64,000 nt of DNA from Bernardetiaceae bacterium (GCA_025056255.1 JANWVT010000015.1:20756-84755); one strand, 5' to 3'. Counted from the first letter of the stretch, positions 10,536-20,296 are shown. A program made the numbers and translations. The notes: a model not told the origin generated them from the letters alone.

Positions 10536-11461
10536 GCTCCCCTACAAACTTAGAAAAACACTGGCAGGCTGTTATCCGACGCTTCGAAAACTATCTGAGG
10601 TTAGAACGTGGATTTAGTGAAAACTCGGTAGAAGCCTACAGGCGCGATGTAAAAAAATTGGCAGAGTTTGTTTGCATGGCGTATCCGCTGCTAGAAAGCC
10701 AGCAAGTAGAACTCTGCCATTTGCAGCACTTTATCCAACTACTTGCCGAGTGGCAGCTCTCGCCAAGCTCTCAGGCGCGCATCATTTCTGGGATAAGAAC
10801 CTTTTTCAAATACTTAGAAGAAGTTGAAAACTTGCCCCATAACCCTGCTGAACACTTGCAACCCCCTGTGGTAGATTATTTGCTACCCGATACGCTCAGT
10901 GTAGAGGAAATAGAAAAAATCATTAACAGCATAGACCTTTCGCAAAACGAAGGACATCGAAACCGTGCCATTTTGGAGGTGTTGTATAGCTGCGGGGTGC
11001 GCGTTAGCGAACTAATAGCCCTTCGCCTAAGCGATTTAATGCTCGACTTAGGCTTCATTCGCGTGCGAGGAAAAGGAAGAAAAGAGCGGCTCATTCCTAT
11101 TGGCAGACATGCCATCGAATCCCTACAACTGTACTTAACGCATGTGCGTGCACAACAACCCATTGCTCCTGGCAACGAAAACATCATTTTTTTAAATCGC
11201 TATGGCAAAGCACTCTCCCGCATAATGATTTTTTACATTGTCCGAAAAGCCGCTCAACAGGCGGGTATCCAAAAAAACGTCAGTCCTCATACCTTTCGAC
11301 ATTCCTTTGCTACCCACCTTATTGAGCGCGGTGCCGATTTAATTGCTGTACGCGACATGCTGGGGCACGAGTCAATTGTAACAACTGGCATTTATACCCA
11401 CCTTAGTCGCGAACATCTTAAAGAAGTAGTCAATCAGTGTCACCCTGCATCGAACTGGTAG
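10532..11461 (+). CDS. xerD: Tyrosine recombinase XerC/XerD
   Basis: R...HxxR...H/Y residues: LYSCGVRVSEL, SPHTFRHSFATHLIERGADL, LGHESIVTTGIYTH; ATGA overlap with upstream gene supports start at 10532. Confidence 0.9.
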   Translation: MSSPTNLEKHWQAVIRRFENYLRLERGFSENSVEAYRRDVKKLAEFVCMAYPLLESQQVELCHLQHFIQLLAEWQLSPSSQARIISGIRTFFKYLEEVENLPHNPAEHLQPPVVDYLLPDTLSVEEIEKIINSIDLSQNEGHRNRAILEVLYSCGVRVSELIALRLSDLMLDLGFIRVRGKGRKERLIPIGRHAIESLQLYLTHVRAQQPIAPGNENIIFLNRYGKALSRIMIFYIVRKAAQQAGIQKNVSPHTFRHSFATHLIERGADLIAVRDMLGHESIVTTGIYTHLSREHLKEVVNQCHPASNW

Positions 11462-12092
11462 AGCTGTTTTGCCAATAAAAGCGCACGGCATACGGCTCGG
11501 CATCTTTCCACTGCACAGCCGAGTAAGCACTCCGGTTGCTATGAGCATTTGGCAAAACATTACCTTGGTAATAGACCGACAAGTAAAAGCAAAGTTTTTG
11601 CAACTCGTCGTCAAAATACATGTGTTGAAAACGATGCTCCATTACTATTCCAAAGGCATGTAAATAGCGCAGTTGCCATTCTAAGTTATACATGCGTCTG
11701 AGTCGTCTGAAACGCATCACCTGGGGGGGCAGGTCTGGGGCATACAAGGCTAACCTTGCTTTGCTTTGTAGCCAAGGATGTTTTTCTAAATATTGCTCTA
11801 TTTGCTCTGCCAGCGAGATGCGCATGTACAAATCGCCAACTACATAATCTACTGGTAGCCGTCCGAAGCGTATGTATTTCCACTCTATAAACCTACTTTT
11901 CAGCAAATTGCTAAAATCAATAGCGTGTATAATACCCGGTAGGGCAACTGCCGTAAGAAACACTCTGCGGCGCGGGGTGGGAATCAGGTAGCGAATCAAC
12001 AACTCTCTTTGTGTTACCCAAAGTAAAGCTCGTTCATACGAGCGGCAAAGCATTACGGTTGAAGGCTCAGAAAACAACTGCAGCTCATGCAT
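11430..12092 (-). CDS. Hypothetical protein, 220 aa
   Basis: Long ORF on same strand 66 bp downstream of methyltransferase; overlaps the xerD 3' end convergently. Confidence 0.55.
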   Translation of the reverse strand: MHELQLFSEPSTVMLCRSYERALLWVTQRELLIRYLIPTPRRRVFLTAVALPGIIHAIDFSNLLKSRFIEWKYIRFGRLPVDYVVGDLYMRISLAEQIEQYLEKHPWLQSKARLALYAPDLPPQVMRFRRLRRMYNLEWQLRYLHAFGIVMEHRFQHMYFDDELQKLCFYLSVYYQGNVLPNAHSNRSAYSAVQWKDAEPYAVRFYWQNSSTSSMQGDTD

Positions 12093-12157
12093 TTGACTTT
12101 TTTGCTGTTTAATACCACAAGCCCTTATTGGTGCCTACTCATCAGTAAAATTTATGT

Positions 12158-12880
12158 TTATCTACTTTCTGTGTTGCCTGCTTTTTCAATTAGCACCAAA
12201 TAGCGAAATGCCCAGTGCCAACTGATTTGCCAGCGATGAGGCGCTAAGGGTTGCAACAGCTGTTCTAATTCATGCCTGCGAAAAGCTCGCAAAACCGAAA
12301 GAGGAGCATCGTGTTGTACCAAATAAGAACCACGTAGCATGCGCGTTAGTAAGCCAATGCCGTAATATGCCAGCGGATGGCGATGCAAGTCGTTGATAAT
12401 GATTCCTTTGCGAGCTTGTTGCAACAGTTTGGGTAGTAGTTGCGCCAGTTGCTCATCGGTGAAGTGGTGGCAAAAAAGGCTCAATACAAATACATCGTGC
12501 TGTACGGTGCCAAACTCTTCCGACCACAAGTCCATGCAGCGGTAGCGAATAATAGGTAGGTGTCGAGGGTGCGACTCGGCATATCGAATCATAAAAGGAT
12601 TGGCATCATAGCCAGTTAGTTGTAGGTCAATGCGCTTTTTGTGTGCCCATTGGGCAAAGCAGCGCAACGTATCCCCTCCACCGCAACCTACATCTGCTAC
12701 TGAAAGTGGTAAATGGCTGCGCGCCACAAAATATTTCAGTCCTTTGAGTGCTACAGCATTGCCTCCCAAGTAGGTATTGATATATTCAAGTTCGCGAAGA
12801 TTGGTTGCAAGTGCCTGACTGTCGAGTGTGAGGTCGTCCATCAGCTCAGGCTGATAACTGCGACGGCTAAAATGCGGCAT
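12158..12880 (-). CDS. Class I SAM-dependent methyltransferase
   Basis: VADVGCGGGDTLRCFAQWA SAM-binding motif I; overlaps the upstream PKS gene by 14 bp. Confidence 0.88.
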   Translation of the reverse strand: MPHFSRRSYQPELMDDLTLDSQALATNLRELEYINTYLGGNAVALKGLKYFVARSHLPLSVADVGCGGGDTLRCFAQWAHKKRIDLQLTGYDANPFMIRYAESHPRHLPIIRYRCMDLWSEEFGTVQHDVFVLSLFCHHFTDEQLAQLLPKLLQQARKGIIINDLHRHPLAYYGIGLLTRMLRGSYLVQHDAPLSVLRAFRRHELEQLLQPLAPHRWQISWHWAFRYLVLIEKAGNTESR

Positions 12881-14000
12881 AGTGGCAACAAGTATTTTGT
12901 AGCTGCAATATAGCCGACTCCATTGTTAGCCCCGGACCAAAAGCAGCGGCTAATACGTAAACTTTCTTTTCTGTCTGTGCTTGTTGGCGAAAGCTGTCGA
13001 GAAAATGTTTCAACACGAAAATAATCGTAGCAGAAGACATATTGCCATATTGTTGCATTACTTCATATGCCCAACGGTTTTCGTGCGGTGAAATGCCTAA
13101 GCCCATTTCTATTTCGGTCAAAATTCTTTTCCCTCCCGGGTGAAAAACGAAATAATCAATCACACTGAAAGGAATTTGCCATTTTTGGGTGGCTTGTTCT
13201 ATCAAAGGTCTGATTTTATTGCCTAAAATAGCAGGGACATATGCCGAGAGCTTCATTTCAAAGCCAAAATTGCCAATGTACCAAGCCATTTCTTTGTTAC
13301 TCTCTGGAATAATCCCGCTGTAAAATCCTTCCAAAGAAAGCAATCCTTGTTCTGGCCTAACACATTCCACAAGTACACTTGCTGCCCCGTCGGCAAAAAT
13401 AGCGTTTGCCAACAGCTGGTCTTCACTGTTAATTTTCTGAAAGTGCAAAGTACAAAGTTCTACATCTACAATGAGTACCTTGGCATCGGGGTAGGCTTTG
13501 CAGATAGCCGTAGCTGCTTGAAGCGCATTAAAAGCCGCATAACACCCCATGAAGTAAATACACGTTCGCTGTACCGATGGTGGTAGTCCCAACAGTTGAA
13601 TCAGGTCTATATCTAAGCCGGGAGCATACATGCCTGTACAACTAACCGTAATTAAGTGTGTAATTTGCTCAAAACAATCAACTGGCAAGCCCATATTTTT
13701 CACTGCAGCTGCTGCCAGCAAAGGTGCTTCGGATTGATAAATCCGCATGCGGTCTGCCGTAGAAGGAAAAGGCTCCAAATTTTCTGTTAAGGAGAAAAGT
13801 TTGCGCTGCCCACAATCAGAAAAGTCGGGAATAACACTGTAGCGGTTTTGAATACCTGTGGCGCGGTAAATTAATTTTACTTTTCTTATCTCGGCAGCAG
13901 AAAGCGCCAAGGTGGTTGCTATCCACTCGGATGCAAATTCCTGCCCAATGGCATATGTAGGAACTGCTGTACCGATGGCTGTAATGTGCGGCTTACGCAT
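12867..14000 (-). CDS. Type III polyketide synthase (chalcone/stilbene synthase family)
   Basis: Thiolase-fold; candidate triad Cys (YFMGCYAAFNAL), His (FVFHPGGKRIL), Asn (YGNMSSATIIFVL); start MRKPHITAIGTAVP at 14000, alternative 14030. Confidence 0.9.
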   Translation of the reverse strand: MRKPHITAIGTAVPTYAIGQEFASEWIATTLALSAAEIRKVKLIYRATGIQNRYSVIPDFSDCGQRKLFSLTENLEPFPSTADRMRIYQSEAPLLAAAAVKNMGLPVDCFEQITHLITVSCTGMYAPGLDIDLIQLLGLPPSVQRTCIYFMGCYAAFNALQAATAICKAYPDAKVLIVDVELCTLHFQKINSEDQLLANAIFADGAASVLVECVRPEQGLLSLEGFYSGIIPESNKEMAWYIGNFGFEMKLSAYVPAILGNKIRPLIEQATQKWQIPFSVIDYFVFHPGGKRILTEIEMGLGISPHENRWAYEVMQQYGNMSSATIIFVLKHFLDSFRQQAQTEKKVYVLAAAFGPGLTMESAILQLQNTCCHYAAF

Positions 14001-14048
14001 TAAGCGAGTTTTTTGATTAATTTGCATCAATTTAACAAAAAATGTGAA

Positions 14049-14597
14049 ATGAGAAGTACCTCGTCGGTAAATTTGAATCCGTACGCATGCATCATCACAG
14101 CTGTGCTCATTGTTGTAAGCAGCTGTAAAAGCGCTTCTACGGTTAGCTATGCGCCACCATTTTCAATGGATTTAAGCGTATACCGCCCCGTGGTTGCTGA
14201 GCCAAAGCCTCAAAATACGCCTGTTGCAAACAATAGTAATGTGAATATCTCGACAAACGTGAACATCTCGGGCAGCATTCAGCCCAAGCTAAACGCCTTA
14301 CGCCAGGCAATGGCAGCCACTAACAAAAACATAAAGTTCTCACAAGGTTTTCGCGTAGTGGTTTATTCGGGCAACAATCGGGAGGAAGCCAACAAAGTGA
14401 TAAGCGAGGTGAGAAAACTTACAACAGAAACACCTGAGCTGGTGTATGAACAGCCCAATTTTAGGGTCAAATTGGGAAATTTTTTTACCAGAGCAGATGC
14501 CTTTGCACTTTATACACAAATCAAATCTAACTATCCTAACGCTGTAATTGTAAACGACCGTATTACGATTCCCATAGAAAAATATCGCTCTAATTAA
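14049..14597 (+). CDS. SPOR-domain-like lipoprotein
   Basis: Lipobox ...VLIVVSSC; C-terminal GFRVVVYSGNNREEANKV...FRVKLGNFFTRADA SPOR-like repeats. Confidence 0.75.
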   Translation: MRSTSSVNLNPYACIITAVLIVVSSCKSASTVSYAPPFSMDLSVYRPVVAEPKPQNTPVANNSNVNISTNVNISGSIQPKLNALRQAMAATNKNIKFSQGFRVVVYSGNNREEANKVISEVRKLTTETPELVYEQPNFRVKLGNFFTRADAFALYTQIKSNYPNAVIVNDRITIPIEKYRSN

Positions 14598-14614
14598 TTA
14601 AACCGACTCTGTTT

Positions 14615-15646
14615 ATGTTGTTTAAACTATTTGGCAAAACAGGCTTGCGCGTGTCGGAACTGTGCTTAGGTACTATGACCTTCGGAACAGAATGGAACAC
14701 TGGCGCCGACTATGAAACAAGCAAAAAAATATTTGATGCTTACACGCATTTAGGAGGTAATTTCATTGACACAGCCAACCGATACACCGAGGGCACAAGC
14801 GAAAAATGGCTGGGCGAATTTATTGCCTCCGACCGCGACTACTTCGTGTTAGCTACTAAATATACCCTGCACGACCAGCGCGACAATCCCAACGCAAATG
14901 GCAACCATCGCAAAAACATGATGCGTTCGGTGGAAAACAGTTTAAAACGACTGCGCACCGATTTTATTGACCTGCTTTGGGTGCACATGTGGGATTTTAC
15001 AACCTCACCCGAAGAAGTCATGCGCGGCTTAGACGATTTGGTGCGTCAGGGAAAAGTACACTACATAGGTATTTCCGATGCACCCGCCTGGATAGTAGCG
15101 CAGTGCAATACCCTTGCCGATTTACGCGGATGGACTGCCTTTGCCGGATTGCAAATAGAGTACAGCCTTGTGCAGCGCAGTGCCGAACGAGACTTGCTGC
15201 CCATGGCAAAACATTTTGGCATGGCTGTTACCCCTTGGGCACCTCTGGGAGCAGGTATTTTAACAGGAAAATACAACAACGGCATTCCTACCGAGCAAGC
15301 CGTACGGCTAAGCGAAAAAAGCATCAAGTACAATGCTCGCAATCGCGCTATTGCCCAAAAAGTTAGCGAAGTAGCCACTGCTATTGGCGCCACACCTGCC
15401 CAAGTGGCACTGGCTTGGCTCAGGCAACAAGGCGAACATATCATTCCCATTTTGGGCGCACGCCGATTGGAACAAATTAGAGATTGCTTAGCTTGCTTGC
15501 AAGTACACATTCCCGAAGAATACATGGCAGTATTAGACGAAGCAAGCCGGATAGAGCTGGGCTTCCCACACGACTTTCTACAACTACCCACCGTGAAAGA
15601 CGCCATTTTTGCCGACACGAAGGACAAAATTATTTTCCGAAAATAA
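14615..15646 (+). CDS. Aldo/keto reductase
   Basis: FIDTANRYTEGTSEKWLG, DFIDLLWVHMWD, TPWAPLGAGILTGKY, IIPILGARRLEQI. Confidence 0.93.
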   Translation: MLFKLFGKTGLRVSELCLGTMTFGTEWNTGADYETSKKIFDAYTHLGGNFIDTANRYTEGTSEKWLGEFIASDRDYFVLATKYTLHDQRDNPNANGNHRKNMMRSVENSLKRLRTDFIDLLWVHMWDFTTSPEEVMRGLDDLVRQGKVHYIGISDAPAWIVAQCNTLADLRGWTAFAGLQIEYSLVQRSAERDLLPMAKHFGMAVTPWAPLGAGILTGKYNNGIPTEQAVRLSEKSIKYNARNRAIAQKVSEVATAIGATPAQVALAWLRQQGEHIIPILGARRLEQIRDCLACLQVHIPEEYMAVLDEASRIELGFPHDFLQLPTVKDAIFADTKDKIIFRK

Positions 15647-15652
15647 ATCATC

Positions 15653-16105
15653 ATGTTCCATACTACCGACCAGCGCTTTATGCAGGAAGCCCTCCGCTTA
15701 GCTGTTTTAGCTGCTGAACAAGGCGAGGTTCCCGTAGGAGCGGTGGTAGTATGGCAAAACCACATTATTGGCAAAGGCTACAACCAAACCGTAATGCTCA
15801 ACGACCCCACTGCTCACGCTGAAATGATAGCTATCACCGCTGCCACACAACACTTAGGCGCGCGCTACCTCAACGAATGTACCCTGTACGTAACCTTAGA
15901 ACCTTGCCCTATGTGTGCTGGGGCGTGCTACTGGGCAATGCTAGGGCGCGTAGTATATGCCGCCTCCGATGAAAAAAATGGCTTCTCGCGCTTGCAAGTT
16001 TCTGCCAGTAACATATTTCACCCCAAAACTATTGTACATCAGGGTTTATTCGCCTCCGAAGCCGCTGCTCTGCTGAAACAATTCTTTCAAAAGCTACGAA
16101 GCTAA
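15653..16105 (+). CDS. tadA: tRNA-specific adenosine deaminase TadA
   Basis: HAEM and TLEPCPMCAGAC zinc-binding deaminase motifs, VPVGAVVV. Confidence 0.9.
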   Translation: MFHTTDQRFMQEALRLAVLAAEQGEVPVGAVVVWQNHIIGKGYNQTVMLNDPTAHAEMIAITAATQHLGARYLNECTLYVTLEPCPMCAGACYWAMLGRVVYAASDEKNGFSRLQVSASNIFHPKTIVHQGLFASEAAALLKQFFQKLRS

Positions 16106-16155
16106 ATTAACAGCTTTGCAACTTGTTGGTATTATGGTTGCCACAACAGCAATAA

Positions 16156-16186
16156 ATTGCAAGCTTAGGGAATTTACTTATCTTTG
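16156..16186 (+). promoter_or_regulatory. Bacteroidota-type promoter (ATTG-N19-TATCTTTG)
   Basis: TATCTTTG matches TAnnTTTG; 19 nt spacing from ATTG; 29 nt upstream of GTG start. Confidence 0.55.
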
Positions 16187-16215
16187 CCGGATTTGTCATT
16201 AAAATCAAATTCGCC

Positions 16216-17466
16216 GTGGTAGATTTATTCGAGAAACTCAAGACCAACCGAGGTCCCTTAGGGCAACATTCGCAAATAGCGCATGGTTATTTTGCTTTCC
16301 CCAAGTTAGAAGGCGAGATAGGTCCTCACATGATGTTTAGAGGTAAGAAGATGCTCAACTGGAGCTTGAACAACTACTTAGGGCTTGCCAATCACCCTGA
16401 AATTCGCAAAGTCGATACCGAAGCTACTCGCCAATACGGTTTGGCATACCCAATGGGCGCCCGCATGATGTCGGGTAACTCTACTATCATGGAGCAATTT
16501 GAAGCCCAACTCGCCGAGTTTGTGGGCAAAGAAGACGCTATGGTACTCAACTATGGCTATCAAGGCATCATGTCGGTGATTGATGCATTGCTGAGCCGCC
16601 ACGATGTAGTTGTATATGATTCGGAATGCCATGCCTGCATCATAGATGGCTTGCGCCTACACATGGGCAAGCGCTTCATGTTCCCTCATAACGACATAGA
16701 AAATTGTGAAAAACAATTGCAGCGCGCCACCCGACTCGCTAAAGAAACAGGTGGAGCTATTTTGGTGATTACCGAAGGCGTTTTTGGCATGCTGGGCGAC
16801 TTAGGTAAGCTCGACCAAATCGTTGCTTTGAAGAAAAAATATCAGTTCCGCCTGCTGGTAGATGATGCACACGGCTTCGGTACCATGGGTAAAACCGGTG
16901 CCGGCACCCCCGAGCACTTTGGCGTAATGGACCAAGTAGATTTGTATTTTTCAACCTTCGCTAAATCGATGGCAAGCATTGGCGGATTTGTTGCCGGTCC
17001 TGAAAATGTGATTGAATACTTGCGCTACAACTGTCGCTCACAAATTTTCGCCAAAACTTTGCCTATGCCCATCGTAGTAGGCAACATGAAACGATTGGAA
17101 ATGCTGCGCACCATACCCGAGTTGAAAGATAAACTCTGGGAAATTGTGCATGCTCTTCAAAGCGGCTTGAAAGCAAAAGGCTTCAAAATAGGTGCTTGCG
17201 AGTCGCCAGTAACGCCTGTTTTCCTCAGCGGAGGAACTAATGAGGCAGCCAACTTAATCATAGACCTGCGCGAAAACTATCACATTTTCTGCTCCATTGT
17301 CATCTACCCAGTGGTGCCCAAAGATGTCATCATGTTGCGGCTTATTCCTACTGCTGCACACACCCTTGAAGATGTGAACCGCACCATTGACGCATTTGAA
17401 AAAATATCCGACAAACTGCGGAGTGGCGTTTACGCACAAAGTCAAATTGCAACAGTAGCGCAATAA
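16216..17466 (+). CDS. Alpha-oxoamine synthase family PLP enzyme, serine palmitoyltransferase-like
   Basis: WSLNNYLGLANHPE, DDAHGFGTMGKTGAGTPEHF, TFAKSMASIGGF PLP-Lys motif; GTG start. Confidence 0.85.
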   Translation: MVDLFEKLKTNRGPLGQHSQIAHGYFAFPKLEGEIGPHMMFRGKKMLNWSLNNYLGLANHPEIRKVDTEATRQYGLAYPMGARMMSGNSTIMEQFEAQLAEFVGKEDAMVLNYGYQGIMSVIDALLSRHDVVVYDSECHACIIDGLRLHMGKRFMFPHNDIENCEKQLQRATRLAKETGGAILVITEGVFGMLGDLGKLDQIVALKKKYQFRLLVDDAHGFGTMGKTGAGTPEHFGVMDQVDLYFSTFAKSMASIGGFVAGPENVIEYLRYNCRSQIFAKTLPMPIVVGNMKRLEMLRTIPELKDKLWEIVHALQSGLKAKGFKIGACESPVTPVFLSGGTNEAANLIIDLRENYHIFCSIVIYPVVPKDVIMLRLIPTAAHTLEDVNRTIDAFEKISDKLRSGVYAQSQIATVAQ

Positions 17467-17486
17467 ATAAGATGCATTTTAGTTTT

Positions 17487-17512
17487 GCCCGATAGCCCCA
17501 GACCTATCGGGC
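17487..17512 (+). terminator. Rho-independent terminator
   Basis: gcccgatag-ccccagac-ctatcgggc followed by tttt. Confidence 0.85.
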
Positions 17513-17539
17513 TTTTCTATTTTCCAGCATGCAAGGGAT

Positions 17540-17740
17540 GCGATAAAACATTTGAACAATTCAACTTCCAACCGCTGTTATAGGTTGGCTATTGCACGCA
17601 AGGATAGGAGATGACCTGTTCGGCCGCCGTTGTTCGTATCCTTGCAACCAATATTGCTTTGAAAAGGCAAAATAAAAACCAGCTTTTTCAGCCAATACTT
17701 GTGTTCTTTCATCTGTAAAAGATTGACTATCAAGCTAACT
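17540..17740. repeat. Candidate copy A of degenerate dispersed intergenic repeat
   Basis: Shares ccgccgttgttcgtatccttgc block and gactatcaag with copies B/D; contains GCAAGGATA...TATCCTTGC inverted repeat. Confidence 0.4.
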
Positions 17741-17805
17741 ATAAACAACTCGCGTTCTCATAACAAAATTTGCTTACTTTTGATGCATACAAGACAACGC
17801 GAAAT

Positions 17806-20235
17806 ATGAAAAAACTACTGTTGAAAAGCACCTTGCTGCTTCTGGGCAGTTGGTGTGTTGTTGCTCATTTGCTGGCTCAAACCGACATTAAGTATCAAAC
17901 GCCGCCGCAACCTATTGCCGACTTGGCTAATGCACCTTCCACTCCTGCCGTAAGCATAGATAGCAAAGGAGAATGGATGGTTTTTCTTCTACAACAAGAA
18001 CTGCCCAGCATTGCAGAACTGGCTCAACCCGAATTGCGATTAGCCGGCTTGCGCATCAACCCTAATACCAACGGACCCAGTCGCGTAGGCTACACAGTGG
18101 GCATTAAGCTACGCAAGCTGATGGGAAAAGAAGAAATAGAAATAAAGGGAATGCCTGCTAATCCGCTGATTTCCAACGTATCGTGGTCGCCCGATGAAAA
18201 GAAAATCGCCTTTACACACACTACTGACAAACACATTGAATTGTGGGTAATAGACGTTGCCACTGCTACTGCTAAGCGCGTAGGAGATTTTGCACTCAAT
18301 GCTGTACTGGGCAATCCCTTCGAGTGGATAAGCGACAGCAACCGGTTACTGTGTACCATTGTGCCCCCCAACCGGGGTAATGCACCCACTCCCGACCATG
18401 TACCACAAGGTCCGGTAGTGCAGGAAAACGTAGGTAAGCGCGCTCCGGCACGTACTTACCAAGACTTGCTCAAATCGCCTTCCGACGAGAAAATATTTGA
18501 GTATTACGCTACTTCACAAGCCATTATTACCGACCTAAATGGCAAATGGACACCCATCGGAGAAGCAGGCATGATAGCCGATGCCTCTGCCTCTCCTGAC
18601 GGACGTTTTGTGATGATGCAAATTGTTCACCGTCCTTTCTCCTACCTGGTGCCTGTTAACAACTTTCCCTATTTAGTTGCCATATACGATGCTGCAACAG
18701 GCAAACAACTCAAAATTTTAACAGACCGCCCCTTGGCAGAAAATCTTCCTACTGGCTTTGATGCGGTTCCTGCAGGACCTCGTCGTCATAGTTGGCGCGC
18801 CGATGCACCTGCTACCGTCATATGGGTAGAAGCCCAAGACGAAGGCGACCCCAAAAAAGAAGTGCCCATCCGCGACCGCGTATTTTCCCTGCCTGCCCCT
18901 TTTGAAGGGCAACCCAAAGAAATTCTGGCAACCAAATTCCGCTTTACCAACATTACTTGGGGCAACGAAAAGATAGCTTTCGCCCGCGAACGCTGGTGGG
19001 CAACACGCAAAGAACTAGTGCACCTCATTCACCCCGAAGGACAAACTCCCCCCGTAGTACTATTTGACCGCTCCTATGAAGACACCTACACTGACCCGGG
19101 CACACCACGCACCAAACGCAATGCCTTTGGGCGCAATGTGTTAGACATACAAAAAGACAATACCCTCTTCTTTTTTGGAGCAGGCGCTTCCCCCGAAGGC
19201 GACCGCCCATTTGTAGATTGGTGGAACTTGACTACTAAGAAAGCTACTCGCTTGTGGCGTTCAGAAGCACCTTACTACGAACGACCTGTTGATATTATTA
19301 ACAATGAAAAGCAATTGCTTATCACTATTCGCGAATCAGTTACGGAAAATCCTAACTATTTTCTACGCGACCTGAAAAAGAAACAAATTACCCAACTGAC
19401 CTTTTTCCCCAATCCATATGCAGGACTGAAAGGAGTTACCAAACAACTTATCAAGTACAAACGCGCCGATGGCGTGGACATGAGCGCCGACTTATACCTG
19501 CCTGCCGGTTATAAAAAAGAAGATGGACCCCTGCCTTCGTTCGTATGGGCTTATCCGCGCGAGTATAAAAGTGCAGCAGCAGCAGGGCAAGTAAGTGGCT
19601 CGCCGTATCGCTTTACGCGCCTCTCTTGGGGCTCGCCTATTTTTTGGGTAACGCGAGGCTATGCGGTGTTCGATAACGCGGCTATGCCCATTGTAGGTGA
19701 AGGCGATAAACAACCCAACGACTCTTTTGTACAACAATTAGAACTCAACGCACGTGCATTAATAGAGGAAGGAACCCGCTTAGGCGTGATGGATAAAAAT
19801 AGAGTTGCTGTTGGGGGACACTCTTATGGCGCCTTCATGACCGCCAACTTGCTAGCCCATACCGACTATTTCCGAGCAGGTATCGCCCGAAGCGGTGCCT
19901 ACAACCGCACACTTACGCCATTCGGATTTCAAAGCGAAGAGCGCACCTTCTGGGAGGCTCCCGAAGTGTATAACCAAATGTCGCCTTTTATGTATGCCGA
20001 TAAAATCAAAGAGCCTCTCTTGCTTATTCATGGCGAGGCAGACAACAACTCTGGCACCTTCCCTATTCAAAGCGAACGGTTTTACAATGCTTTAAAAGGA
20101 CACGGCGCAACCGTGCGATTTGTATTGCTGCCTCATGAAAGCCATGGCTACCGCGCCAAAGAGTCAGTGATGCACATGCTTTGGGAAATGGACCAATGGT
20201 TGGAAAAATACGTGAAAAACGCCACCAGTAACTAA
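17806..20235 (+). CDS. S9 family (prolyl oligopeptidase-type) exported peptidase
   Basis: Signal peptide MKKLLLKSTLLLLGSWCVVAHLLAQ; WD-like N-terminus; GGHSYGAFM nucleophile, HGEADNN, LLPHESHGY. Confidence 0.92.
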   Translation: MKKLLLKSTLLLLGSWCVVAHLLAQTDIKYQTPPQPIADLANAPSTPAVSIDSKGEWMVFLLQQELPSIAELAQPELRLAGLRINPNTNGPSRVGYTVGIKLRKLMGKEEIEIKGMPANPLISNVSWSPDEKKIAFTHTTDKHIELWVIDVATATAKRVGDFALNAVLGNPFEWISDSNRLLCTIVPPNRGNAPTPDHVPQGPVVQENVGKRAPARTYQDLLKSPSDEKIFEYYATSQAIITDLNGKWTPIGEAGMIADASASPDGRFVMMQIVHRPFSYLVPVNNFPYLVAIYDAATGKQLKILTDRPLAENLPTGFDAVPAGPRRHSWRADAPATVIWVEAQDEGDPKKEVPIRDRVFSLPAPFEGQPKEILATKFRFTNITWGNEKIAFARERWWATRKELVHLIHPEGQTPPVVLFDRSYEDTYTDPGTPRTKRNAFGRNVLDIQKDNTLFFFGAGASPEGDRPFVDWWNLTTKKATRLWRSEAPYYERPVDIINNEKQLLITIRESVTENPNYFLRDLKKKQITQLTFFPNPYAGLKGVTKQLIKYKRADGVDMSADLYLPAGYKKEDGPLPSFVWAYPREYKSAAAAGQVSGSPYRFTRLSWGSPIFWVTRGYAVFDNAAMPIVGEGDKQPNDSFVQQLELNARALIEEGTRLGVMDKNRVAVGGHSYGAFMTANLLAHTDYFRAGIARSGAYNRTLTPFGFQSEERTFWEAPEVYNQMSPFMYADKIKEPLLLIHGEADNNSGTFPIQSERFYNALKGHGATVRFVLLPHESHGYRAKESVMHMLWEMDQWLEKYVKNATSN

Positions 20236-20265
20236 TCAGTGGAGCAACACCTGCTTAGCCAGCAA

Positions 20266-20296
20266 AACCCGACAGATTTTCACAATCTGTCGGGTT
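20266..20296 (+). terminator. Rho-independent terminator
   Basis: aacccgacagatt-ttcac-aatctgtcgggtt followed by T run. Confidence 0.85.

Noticed and set aside
10532-11461. XerC/D-like recombinase as evidence of an integrated mobile element
   Set aside because: Looks like the housekeeping recombinase; no attachment repeats, tRNA junction or phage/ICE genes nearby
15061-15774. 237-aa minus-strand ORF over aldo/keto reductase and tadA
   Set aside because: Antisense to two well-supported genes; composition typical of shadow frame
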